From NCBI GenBank assembly GCA_016124795.1, contig WGNB01000003.1, forward strand, positions 62,001-126,000: a stretch of DNA of 64,000 nt. The letters run 5' to 3'. A program made the translations under genes and the position numbers. Positions 8,269 to 16,464 of this stretch are shown piece by piece (position 1 is the stretch's first letter; every line of letters begins with the position of its first letter). Source of the stretch: Rhodopseudomonas sp. GTDB lineage: Bacteria; Pseudomonadota; Alphaproteobacteria; Rhizobiales; Xanthobacteraceae. The notes under the pieces are model-generated. The model saw only the letters and a list, made by a program, of their open reading frames with translations. It had not been told where the DNA came from and did no database searches.

Positions 8269-9264
8269 TTAGCGGGTCGGCACCGGCTTGAACTTCGTCG
8301 TATAGATCTCGGCGGCGGGCGCAATATCCTTCATCCCGACCAGCTTGGCCATATCGAGGCCCCGCTGCACCAGCTCCGGCGTCATCTCGCCGGTCGACGA
8401 TAGATAGGAGATGTCGCCGTCCAGCGTCGCTTCGGCGATCGGCAACGGAATTTCGTCGATCTCTGAGATAATCTTGATCGCCGCCTGCCTGTTGTTCTTG
8501 TCCTTGAGCCAGACCATCGCGCCGAACAGCGCGTTATTCACCTTCTGGATCAGCGCCGGATTCTCGCCGATCAGCTTGTCGGAGGCGATCCAGACGCCGC
8601 TGAGATGCTCCGGCACTTCAGCACCGAAATCAATCAGCGGCCGCACGCTCTTTTCCTTGAGAACCTTGAAGCTTAGCGGCGAATACAGAACGATGGCGTC
8701 GACATTGCCGGACAGCAAATTGGGAATTAGTCCGCCGCCGCCAAGCGGAACTTCGGTGAACTTCACTTTCTTGTCGCCCTGCGTCCAGCGCGCCAGAATA
8801 TCGGTAGCAGAACCCGCCGACGTGATACCGACCTTCTTGCCGTTAAGCTCCGATGCGCTCTTGAGCGGGGAATCCGGCTTCACCATCAGATACCAGCCCC
8901 GGTAACCAAGGCCAGCACCCGCGACCGCTTTGGTATTGACGCCCTTCTTGATGCCCGCCGCCACAATCGCGGTTGAGCCAACGGTGAGATCGGCTGCACC
9001 GGCGGCAACAGCTTCGAAAGCTTCAGCGCCGCCGCGATAAACCGTCAGTTCGGCGTCGATGCCTTCCTTTTTGAACAGCCCCTGCCGCAACGCCGTTTCC
9101 GAGATAATGGTCGGATAATAGGTCTTGGTCGGCAGCGCGATCCTAACCTTTTCCGCGGCCATGACCGCCGATGGGCCGGCAACCACCGTCGCGACACCGA
9201 GCACCGCAGCCATCAGCAATGAGGAAACCGTTGTACGCGCGCGTTTCCGAACGATCCTTGGCAT
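8269..9264 (-). CDS. Periplasmic substrate-binding protein (NMT1/SsuA-like)
   Basis: Binding protein, 331 residues, first gene of the operon. It has a cleavable signal peptide: Arg-rich start, hydrophobic core and an AVMA-AEKV cleavage region near residue 35. The mature part has ALPTKTYYPTIISE and a GGAEAFEAVAAGAADLTVG lobe, typical of aromatic, sulfonate or thiamine-precursor binding proteins. I chose the ATG at 9264, which has GGGGAGG nine bases upstream; the ATG at 9273 lies directly on that site and is less likely. The ligand is unknown. Confidence 0.87.
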   Translation of the reverse strand: MPRIVRKRARTTVSSLLMAAVLGVATVVAGPSAVMAAEKVRIALPTKTYYPTIISETALRQGLFKKEGIDAELTVYRGGAEAFEAVAAGAADLTVGSTAIVAAGIKKGVNTKAVAGAGLGYRGWYLMVKPDSPLKSASELNGKKVGITSAGSATDILARWTQGDKKVKFTEVPLGGGGLIPNLLSGNVDAIVLYSPLSFKVLKEKSVRPLIDFGAEVPEHLSGVWIASDKLIGENPALIQKVNNALFGAMVWLKDKNNRQAAIKIISEIDEIPLPIAEATLDGDISYLSSTGEMTPELVQRGLDMAKLVGMKDIAPAAEIYTTKFKPVPTR

Positions 9265-9300
9265 AGCCGACATCCTCCCCACTTGCGTTGTTTTATGAGT

Positions 9301-9337
9301 TGCGGCCCTACCTTGCATCGGGCTCGATCGGGCCGCA
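9301..9337. other. Inverted repeat in the leader of the 8269-9264 gene
   Basis: TGCGGCCC at 9301-9308 is matched by GGGCCGCA at 9330-9337, an 8-bp perfect inverted repeat around a 21-base loop. It lies 37-73 bases upstream of the ATG at 9264. It could be a leader stem-loop or an operator. The rest of the 9265-9533 gap shows no gene and no obvious promoter. Confidence 0.4.
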
Positions 9338-9533
9338 CTCGCCGCAATTTCTTCTATGTTCGGCAATACTGACAGTTCTCGTTAGCCATCACAAGGCATT
9401 CGCGAAACGCGGCCCACTGGTCTCGAGGTCTGCCCACTCCGCAAGGTCGTTACACGTACCGAACTGGAACACCGAACGCCTCGCATTATTATCCATGCGG
9501 TTCCGCACCGATACCACATACTCCCGATGTAAC

Positions 9534-10235
9534 TCAGATTCCGAGGTAGTCGGTCTTGATCGCGTCATTTGCGCGCAGGTCCGCCGGAAGTCCGGAATAA
9601 ACCACCCGGCCCTTGCTCATGACATGCACGTAGTCGACCAGCTTCAACGCTAGATGTGCATTCTGCTCGACGAGCAAAATCGACATGCCCTGTTGCTTGA
9701 GCTTGCCTATAGCCTCCCACAGCCCCTGGATGATGATCGGCGCCAGCCCCTCGGACGGCTCGTCCATGATCAGGCAATCCGGATTGGTCATGAGAGCGCG
9801 TCCAACCGCCAACATCTGCTGTTCGCCACCGGACAGGGTCTTGGCGCGCTGGTTCCGCCGTTCATGCAACCGCGGAAACAACGCATAGACCCGTTCGATA
9901 TTCCAGCCATGCCGATCTGGGAAACGCTCGGCAACCGTCAGATTTTCTTCGACACCGAGCGTCGGAAACACTCGGCGCCCTTGCGGCACAAGGCCCATAC
10001 CTGACCGCACCGTCTCGAATGACGATTTTCGAGTGATATCCTCACCCTTGAATACGACACGGCCGCGGCGTGGCGGATTGAAGCCGACAATCGAATTAAC
10101 CAGCGTCGATTTCCCAACGCCGTTACGGCCCAATAGCCCCAGAATCTGACCCTGCTCCAGCCGCAGCGACAGCCCCTGCAAAACATAGGCATCGCCGTAG
10201 TAGCTGTGGATGTCCGTTACTTCGAGGAGCGCCAT
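9534..10235 (-). CDS. livF: ABC transporter ATP-binding protein (LivF family)
   Basis: ATPase of the hydantoinase-linked transporter, 233 residues from the ATG at 10235; the upstream open frame only overlaps the LivG gene. Walker A is GRNGVGKST, signature LSGGEQQML, and Walker B CLIMDEPSEGLAP, the LivF form. It lies 4 bases after the LivG stop and is the last gene of the hyuA-hyuB-liv operon. Confidence 0.92.
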   Translation of the reverse strand: MALLEVTDIHSYYGDAYVLQGLSLRLEQGQILGLLGRNGVGKSTLVNSIVGFNPPRRGRVVFKGEDITRKSSFETVRSGMGLVPQGRRVFPTLGVEENLTVAERFPDRHGWNIERVYALFPRLHERRNQRAKTLSGGEQQMLAVGRALMTNPDCLIMDEPSEGLAPIIIQGLWEAIGKLKQQGMSILLVEQNAHLALKLVDYVHVMSKGRVVYSGLPADLRANDAIKTDYLGI

Positions 10236-10239
10236 CGCG

Positions 10240-11007
10240 TCAGCCCGTCCCCAGGTAGATTTCCTGAACCTTCGCGCTGGCGTGAATTTGCGCCGGCGTT
10301 CCAGTCTCCAGAATTTCACCAAAATGCAATACGGAGATTTGCGAGGCCACGTCGAATACCACGTCCATATCGTGTTCGATCAGAAGGATCGCCAGCTTTG
10401 GATCGAGGTTCATCAGAAACCGGGCCATCTCGCTCGTCTCGCCGGACGACAGCCCGGCGGCAGGCTCGTCAAGGAGGAGAATCTTTGGGTCGCTGGCGAG
10501 CCCCAATACGATTTCAAGCTGCCGCTGCTCGCCATGCGACAGATTGCGCACTTCCGTATCCTTGCGGTCGAGAAAGCCGGCATCCGACAGCAGCCGCTCA
10601 GCCTTCTCGTAAACATCCTTATAAGACGACAGAAATCGCCACATTACGAACTTTGACGACCGCAGCCCGTTGATCGCCAGAAGCAGATTGTCGAAAACCG
10701 TCAACTTGGGGAACAAGTGCGTCACCTGAAATGTGCGCGCCATTCCCATCGCCGTGCGTCGATGGCTCGGCCACTTGGTTACATCACGGCCATATAGAAA
10801 CAGTTGACCTGACGACACCGGATAAATGCCTGTGATCAGATTGAACAAAGTCGTTTTACCGGCGCCGTTCGGCCCGATGATGGCCTTGCGGTCACCCGGC
10901 ATCATGCGCAGCGAGACTTGCCGCGTTGCCTGAAGTCCGCCGAAGCTCTTACACAAGCCTCGCAGCTCAAGCACCGGCGTCTCGCTGCCGTTCGTCTGTT
11001 CGCTCAC
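10240..11007 (-). CDS. livG: ABC transporter ATP-binding protein (LivG family)
   Basis: ATPase, 255 residues: Walker A GPNGAGKTT, signature variant LSHGEQRQLE, and Walker B ILLLDEPAAGLS. The second Gly of the signature is His, which is common in LivG-type proteins. It is separated from the upstream binding-protein gene by 64 bases that contain a strong stem-loop, and is followed by livF. Confidence 0.92.
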   Translation of the reverse strand: MSEQTNGSETPVLELRGLCKSFGGLQATRQVSLRMMPGDRKAIIGPNGAGKTTLFNLITGIYPVSSGQLFLYGRDVTKWPSHRRTAMGMARTFQVTHLFPKLTVFDNLLLAINGLRSSKFVMWRFLSSYKDVYEKAERLLSDAGFLDRKDTEVRNLSHGEQRQLEIVLGLASDPKILLLDEPAAGLSSGETSEMARFLMNLDPKLAILLIEHDMDVVFDVASQISVLHFGEILETGTPAQIHASAKVQEIYLGTG

Positions 11008-11036
11008 GTCGATTACCCCTGCATTGTCGAATGCGC

Positions 11037-11061
11037 GCCGGGACCCCAGCCGGGTCCCGGC
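11037..11061 (-). other. Intercistronic stem-loop after the binding-protein gene
   Basis: GCCGGGACCC at 11037-11046 pairs perfectly with GGGTCCCGGC at 11052-11061 around a 5-base loop: a 10-bp GC-rich hairpin. It begins 10 bases after the binding-protein stop and ends about 30 bases before the livG start. There is no U run. By analogy with the malE-malF region of enteric bacteria it may protect the 3' end of the binding-protein message or cause partial termination. Confidence 0.7.
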
Positions 11062-11071
11062 ACCGCTACGA

Positions 11072-12328
11072 TTATTCGCAATACTTACAGGGCGGAAAAT
11101 CGCGACTATAGACCGGCTGCGCCAGGAACTTGGCCTTATCGTAGGTCCAGAACTGGCTGACCGCCGGATAGGTCTTGATCACCGTGTTCCACAGCTCATC
11201 TTTCCCATAGCCGAACATCTTCTTCTTCTCGACCTTCTTGATATAGATATTCTGGATCGGGCTTTTCGTCTCCGGATCGAGCGAGACCGGCCCGCGCGGC
11301 GCATTGATCTTGATCGTCTTCATGGTATTGATGAATTCGATCGGCCCCGGATACTTGCCGCCATGCTTGGCCAGCGTGAGATCGATCCACTTCGCCGCGG
11401 CGTAATTGGACTCGGAATAGTAGGACGGCACCTTGCCGTATTTCGCCCGATAATTCTTGACGAAGGCCTCATTCTCCGGCGTCTCAATCGCGGCGCTGTA
11501 TTGCAACGCCGACACATCGCCGATCACCTCATCGCCCATGAACGGCAAGGCGAACTCGTCGTAGCTCGTACCGCCGCCAACAATCGGCTTCTTGTTGCCG
11601 GACGCACGGAACTGTTTGGGGAATTGCAGCGACATCGGCCCTACCATCATCGTGAAGATGGCGTCGGCGTCCGCCTTCATCGACGGAATGTAAGGCCCGA
11701 AGTCCTTGGTGCCGAGCGGAACCCAGATCTTCTGGATAATCTTGCCGCCGCAGTCCTCGAAGGTCTGCTGAAATCCGCCCATCTGTTCATAGCCGAAGGC
11801 ATAATCAGCTGAGATCGCGACGATCTTCTTGTAGCCCTGGTCGCAAGCCCACTGCCCGAGCGGGTGATTGGGCTGCGACGGCACCCAGCCGGACAACACC
11901 AGATACGGATATTTCGAAATCTGCCGCTGGGCGAGATCGTCAGCCGTCGACACGGTGCCGATATAGAGCATCTTCTCCGCCGTCGATACCGGCGCCAGCG
12001 CATAAGCGCTCGACGCCAGGACGGCGCCGACCAGCATGTCGACCTTGTCCTGCAAAATGAGCTTCTTGGCCTTGGTCACATCGACGTCCGGCTTGCCCTG
12101 GTCGTCTTCAACGATGAATTTGACCTTAGCGCCGCCGAGCATGCCTTTGTGCTCGTCCAGATACATCTGGAACCCGTCAACCATATCGGTGCCGAGCTGG
12201 GTGAAGATACCGGAGCGCGGCGCCAGAAAGCCGATCTTGACCTCCGGCGTCTGCGCCGATGCGCCCGCGCCGAGGCCCAACATTATTGCCCCGCCGACCA
12301 GTATCGCTGTGAGCATTTTTGGCTTCAT
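11072..12328 (-). CDS. ABC transporter substrate-binding protein (Leu/Ile/Val-binding, HAAT family)
   Basis: Periplasmic type I binding protein, 418 residues, with a clear signal peptide (hydrophobic segment and GASAQTPEVKIGF cleavage region near residue 26). The mature start KIGFLAPRSGIFTQLG and the DDQGKPDVDVTKAKKLI segment are classic for this family. The C-terminus has two Cys (PPCKYCE). Placed between livM and livG in the hydantoinase operon, it sets the specificity of this importer. Amides, hydantoins or aromatic acids are as likely as amino acids. Confidence 0.9.
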   Translation of the reverse strand: MKPKMLTAILVGGAIMLGLGAGASAQTPEVKIGFLAPRSGIFTQLGTDMVDGFQMYLDEHKGMLGGAKVKFIVEDDQGKPDVDVTKAKKLILQDKVDMLVGAVLASSAYALAPVSTAEKMLYIGTVSTADDLAQRQISKYPYLVLSGWVPSQPNHPLGQWACDQGYKKIVAISADYAFGYEQMGGFQQTFEDCGGKIIQKIWVPLGTKDFGPYIPSMKADADAIFTMMVGPMSLQFPKQFRASGNKKPIVGGGTSYDEFALPFMGDEVIGDVSALQYSAAIETPENEAFVKNYRAKYGKVPSYYSESNYAAAKWIDLTLAKHGGKYPGPIEFINTMKTIKINAPRGPVSLDPETKSPIQNIYIKKVEKKKMFGYGKDELWNTVIKTYPAVSQFWTYDKAKFLAQPVYSRDFPPCKYCE

Positions 12329-12381
12329 GTCTGCTTCCTCCCTGTTTTGTCGTCTTTTTTCAGCCGTCTTTTGTCATCGCT

Positions 12382-13383
12382 TCAAGTCTTAGTCGCCAGC
12401 TCCTTGTTCGCTTCGACGACGTTTTGCGCCGCTGTGTTTGCGCGCGCCTGTCGAATGCGGGCCGGCACTCCCATCAGACCGCTAGGCAAATAAAGGATGG
12501 TCAGCACGTAAACCGCACCGAGCGCGTATTGCCACCACGGCACCAGTGTCGACAGATATTCACGCATCCCGAAAACGATCGCCGCCCCGATAACCGCGCC
12601 GATCAGGGTGCCGGCGCCGCCCAGCACCACCATCAACAGCGCGTCGACCGACGTTGTCAGAACAAGGGTTTCGGGGCTGACGTGGCCATTCGTCTGCGCC
12701 CACAACACCCCCGATAAGCCGCCAAACGCGCCTGCAATGATGAACGCGATATATTTGTGCAGCCAGGTATTGTAGCCGAGGATCTGCATTCGCAGTTCCC
12801 GCTCGCGAATGCCGACGAGGCTACGCCCGAATGGCGAACGTATCAGCACATACATCAAAGCCATCGAAGCGGCGAAAAAGCCGAAGACAAGATAAAAAAA
12901 CGTCACTTCGTTCGACAGGTCGAGCCCGAAGCTCGGACGCCCACTGAGGTTGATGCCATTGTCGCCGCCGGTGACCGAGTTCCACCGATAGGCCAGCCCC
13001 CAGACACACTGGCCGAGCGCCAGCGTAATCATCAGGAAATAGACGCCACCGGCACGAATTGCGAAAAGACCGAAGACTGCGGCCAAGGCGGCACCGATCA
13101 GCATACCGAGCACAACCACGAGCCAGAAATCCCATCCCAGCCCGAAATGGAACTTGGTCGCCAGCACCGCCGTCAGATAGGCCCCGACGCCGAAATAGGC
13201 CGCCTGCCCCAAGGACGACAGACCGGTAAACCCAAGCAGGATGTCTACGCTCATCGCCAGGATGGCGAAAGCCATCGCCCTGGTCGCCAGCAGAACGACA
13301 AAGGAACCCGAGGTCGGAACGATAATAACAAAGGCGACCAACGCCAGAACCACGACCACGATCTTGATTGTCTGACTCATCAT
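12382..13383 (-). CDS. livM: Branched-chain amino acid-type ABC transporter permease (LivM family)
   Basis: Membrane subunit, 333 residues with about eight to ten hydrophobic segments. It carries LGFTGLSSLGQAAYFGVGAY, a variant of the LivM SLGHA motif with Gln for His, then a GGDNGI loop and the coupling loop RSLVGIRERELRMQILGY. Two adjacent ATGs (13383 and 13380) could start it. It lies 10 bases after the livH stop and 53 bases before the binding-protein ATG. Confidence 0.9.
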   Translation of the reverse strand: MMSQTIKIVVVVLALVAFVIIVPTSGSFVVLLATRAMAFAILAMSVDILLGFTGLSSLGQAAYFGVGAYLTAVLATKFHFGLGWDFWLVVVLGMLIGAALAAVFGLFAIRAGGVYFLMITLALGQCVWGLAYRWNSVTGGDNGINLSGRPSFGLDLSNEVTFFYLVFGFFAASMALMYVLIRSPFGRSLVGIRERELRMQILGYNTWLHKYIAFIIAGAFGGLSGVLWAQTNGHVSPETLVLTTSVDALLMVVLGGAGTLIGAVIGAAIVFGMREYLSTLVPWWQYALGAVYVLTILYLPSGLMGVPARIRQARANTAAQNVVEANKELATKT

Positions 13384-13393
13384 TTCGCTTCAC

Positions 13394-14434
13394 TCATTCC
13401 CGGCCAAACAAGCCAGTCGGCTTGATGGCGAGGATCAAGACCATCGGGGCATAAAGCGTGAAATACGACACTTCCGGGAACAACGCCTTGCCGAAATTGT
13501 CGGCTAGCCCGACGGCCAGCGCACCAATCGCCGCGCCGCCCAGACTTCCCATGCCGCCGATGATCACGACAGCAAAAGCCAGCGGCAGCATTTCGAAGTC
13601 AAGGCCAGGATAAACGCCGAGAAAGGCGCCGCCGATCACGCCGCCGAGCGCAGCCAGAAAGGCGCCCAAGGCAAAAATGAACATCGACACCTGATTGGTA
13701 TTGATGCCAACGCCGCGCGCCATCTGGGCATCGTCGACGGTGGCGCGCACGGCAGCACCCATCCGGGTCTTTTCCATCGCCAACCACAATCCGACGCCGA
13801 TAACCAGCGCAATTCCGATCATGAACACACGATAGAGCGGCAGATACACGCCTCCCACGGCAACGCTTTGCGTTAAAGCCGCCGGCGGATTGATATCCAT
13901 ATTGTTGCCGCCCCAAATGTCGAGCGCCGCCTGCTGGAACAGATAAGCAAAGCCGACCGTCAGCAAAACCTGGCGCAACACATCGGTTTCGATCGGTACG
14001 ATCGATATTCGGCGCAGCAGCAGGAAAACGGCGACGGATGCAACCGCCGTCACCAACACGAACGCAGACCAGCCCGACGGCAAAATACGTGCCCAAACCG
14101 CGGTCGTCGCCAGCGCGATCAAGACGCCCAGACCGAGGGAGATGACCGCGGAGCGGATATTTTCAAACCCATCGGAACGCAGGAACAGCCGTTCCATCGC
14201 AATGCCGATCGCGGCTACCGCCAGCGCGGCCAACGGCAGAGACAACGCCCAGGAACCGGTCGCCTGGATAATCGACAGTGCAATATAGCCGCCCCACAGA
14301 AAATAGGCACCGTGCGACAGGTTGACGATGCGCATGACGCCGAAAATCAACGACAGTCCACTGCCGACCAAAAAGAGCAAGGCGCCATAGGAAATCCCGT
14401 TGAAGGTCTGGATAATCCAGAATTGCGCGCTCAT
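13394..14434 (-). CDS. livH: Branched-chain amino acid-type ABC transporter permease (LivH family)
   Basis: Membrane subunit, 346 residues. It contains MRIVNLSHGAYFLWGGY near residue 40, the LivH N-L-S-H-G-A pattern typical of HAAT transporters outside the E. coli type, and the coupling loop AAVRATVDDAQMARGVGI. It is preceded by a 250-base gap after hyuB, so it may have its own promoter as well as read-through from hyuAB. Confidence 0.9.
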   Translation of the reverse strand: MSAQFWIIQTFNGISYGALLFLVGSGLSLIFGVMRIVNLSHGAYFLWGGYIALSIIQATGSWALSLPLAALAVAAIGIAMERLFLRSDGFENIRSAVISLGLGVLIALATTAVWARILPSGWSAFVLVTAVASVAVFLLLRRISIVPIETDVLRQVLLTVGFAYLFQQAALDIWGGNNMDINPPAALTQSVAVGGVYLPLYRVFMIGIALVIGVGLWLAMEKTRMGAAVRATVDDAQMARGVGINTNQVSMFIFALGAFLAALGGVIGGAFLGVYPGLDFEMLPLAFAVVIIGGMGSLGGAAIGALAVGLADNFGKALFPEVSYFTLYAPMVLILAIKPTGLFGRE

Positions 14435-14684
14435 CGTCCCCGATCCAACTCTTGTACAGCGTCGCCGCCGCCGGTTTGATTCACTGTATCAAAACCAATC
14501 GACAACGCATGACAATTCTGCCCCGTCCGCGCCGCATGCGACAACATTGTCTTGTGTGTCGCAATAGCAACGACGGCATCGGCCAAACCGCGCTGACCGC
14601 GAAGCCCATCGTCTAAATGCGGCGCGTCGACATACGGCGTCATTTTCAATTCTATCACCGTTCAGATAATGGCGCGTTTTCATC
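14435..14684. other. 250-base gap between hyuB and livH
   Basis: No clear terminator, hairpin or convincing promoter hexamer pair. A 75-codon minus-strand frame (GTG at 14658 to a TGA overlapping the livH ATG as ATGA) fills most of the gap, but its sequence looks non-native and nothing else supports it. The gap may hold a secondary promoter for the transporter genes. Confidence 0.3.
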
Positions 14685-16451
14685 TTATTGTGCAGCGCGG
14701 CGCAATGCCGTCGCCTTGTGATCGACGGTCATAGAATGCGGATCGATCACGACGCCGTATTCGCTCTCGGCTCGTGCTAACGAGACATATTCGTTGACCA
14801 CATCGCTGAGCACCGCTTCGACATCGCGCCCGAACGGATCGCCGACGCCACCGCCGCCGGCCGTGCGTTGTATCAGGACGTCGCCAGTCTCCGCCTTCGA
14901 CTGACGGTGGGCACGCACCTGGTTCACCGTTCCATCAGGACTGGTCAGTGTCAGTTTGTTGAAGAAGTCCGGCATATGTCCGCCGAGAACGGTGTAGCCG
15001 CGGGTCACGTCACCATCGGAATCGCCGGTCAACAGAATCGCCGGCCCGCCGCGATTGACAGCCTCCCAATATATGCCCAAGCCGCCGCGATAGGTCCCTG
15101 CCCCGCCGGAATCGGTGGTCAGTTCGTAACGAGTGATATGCCAAGGGTAATAGGCTTCCAGCATCTCGACCGGCGCGCGCACCAGTTCGCCGCCGCAAAC
15201 CCATGGCGAAATATGCGGCCAACCGTCATAGCCCCAGATCGCGCCGGAGCCACCATCCGAAACATGGGCCAGGAAAACGTAACGCTCATCGGTCCGCGGG
15301 TCGGTGCCGATGAGCCCGCAACCGTAATGGCGCGCCCAAGCCGCACAGACATTCTTCGGCACCGCCTTGCTCAAGGCTTCCGCCGCGCATTCCAGCACCT
15401 GCGTACCGAGCGAGATCGGCGCTGCGCCGACCGTCGCCGGATAGACCGGATTGATGCAGAGGCCTGGCGGCGCAATGATCTCGATCGCGCGATAGCTACC
15501 TTCGTTATGATAGGAAGAAATTTCCGCAGACAATGCCGTAAAGACCGCCGAATAGACGCTGGCGTAAGTCGCCGATAGCGGGCAATTCACAAAACTGACC
15601 TGTTTGTCGCTTTCGGAAAAATCGAAGGTCAGCTTGTCGCCCTTGACCGTCAACGTACAACGCACCCAGACAGGAACGTCAAAGTTGGTGCCGTCGTCAT
15701 CGGTTGCCGCTTCGGTGCGGTATATACCGTCCGGAATCAACGAAATTTCCTGGCGGACAGCACGCTCGGTTGAATTGATCATATCGTCAACATATCGCAA
15801 CAGCGGCTCACGGCCGTATTGAGAGAGCATCTCGGTCAACCGACGCTCGGCCACCTTCATGGCCGCGATCATCGCCTGATTATCGATGCGCATGCCGTCA
15901 GGAAAGCGAATATTGTTGAGGAAGAACTCGTAAACCGGGGTTTCCTCACCGCGGGCATAGATTCGCGTCGGTGGAATAACCAAACCTTCCGCATGAATAT
16001 CGTAGGCGCCGGGGAAATATCCGCCGGGCAGCGAACCGCCCATATCCTCCTGATGACCGCGCGCCATGGCATAGCAGACCAGCACGTCTTCGAAGAATAT
16101 TGGATAGAAGAGCGTGATATCGGGCAGATGCGTACCGAACCCTTTATAGGGATCGTTCATGATGAACACATCGCCCGGCTCGATCCTGCCCTCAAACTTA
16201 TCGATCAAGGCGCGGACCTGGAGACTGCCGGCGCCAATCTGGCCCGGCAAACCGACATAATGGGCGATCGATCGCCCGCCGGCGTCAAACAGCCCGACGC
16301 AAAAATCGTGCAATTCTGCGGTCACGAAATTCTGCGATGACCGTTCGATAATCGTCGACATCTCGCGCGAGATGCTCAGGAACTTGTTCCAGATCACGCT
16401 ACGGGTGACCGGGTCCAGAACATCGATGCTTTCAGGGGCGACGGCATCCAT
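14685..16451 (-). CDS. hyuB: Hydantoinase B / oxoprolinase subunit B family protein
   Basis: Catalytic partner of a HyuA-type ATPase, 588 residues from the ATG at 16451, which has GGAGG eight bases upstream (the frame extends further but overlaps hyuA). Family landmarks: DPVTRSVIWNKF at the N-terminus, GDVFIMNDPYKGFGTHLPD near residue 100, and a C-terminal GGGGVGDPFGRD segment. The family performs ATP-dependent opening of hydantoins, 5-oxoproline or, in related carboxylases, carboxylation of ketones. Its place at the head of a Liv-type transporter operon suggests the imported substrate is a cyclic amide or similar ring. Confidence 0.9.
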   Translation of the reverse strand: MDAVAPESIDVLDPVTRSVIWNKFLSISREMSTIIERSSQNFVTAELHDFCVGLFDAGGRSIAHYVGLPGQIGAGSLQVRALIDKFEGRIEPGDVFIMNDPYKGFGTHLPDITLFYPIFFEDVLVCYAMARGHQEDMGGSLPGGYFPGAYDIHAEGLVIPPTRIYARGEETPVYEFFLNNIRFPDGMRIDNQAMIAAMKVAERRLTEMLSQYGREPLLRYVDDMINSTERAVRQEISLIPDGIYRTEAATDDDGTNFDVPVWVRCTLTVKGDKLTFDFSESDKQVSFVNCPLSATYASVYSAVFTALSAEISSYHNEGSYRAIEIIAPPGLCINPVYPATVGAAPISLGTQVLECAAEALSKAVPKNVCAAWARHYGCGLIGTDPRTDERYVFLAHVSDGGSGAIWGYDGWPHISPWVCGGELVRAPVEMLEAYYPWHITRYELTTDSGGAGTYRGGLGIYWEAVNRGGPAILLTGDSDGDVTRGYTVLGGHMPDFFNKLTLTSPDGTVNQVRAHRQSKAETGDVLIQRTAGGGGVGDPFGRDVEAVLSDVVNEYVSLARAESEYGVVIDPHSMTVDHKATALRRAAQ

Positions 16452-16464
16452 CGTTCCAGCCTCC

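Noticed and set aside
14431-14658. 75-codon minus frame with ATGA overlap to livH
   Set aside because: Only the overlap supports it; composition and sequence give no sign of a real protein.
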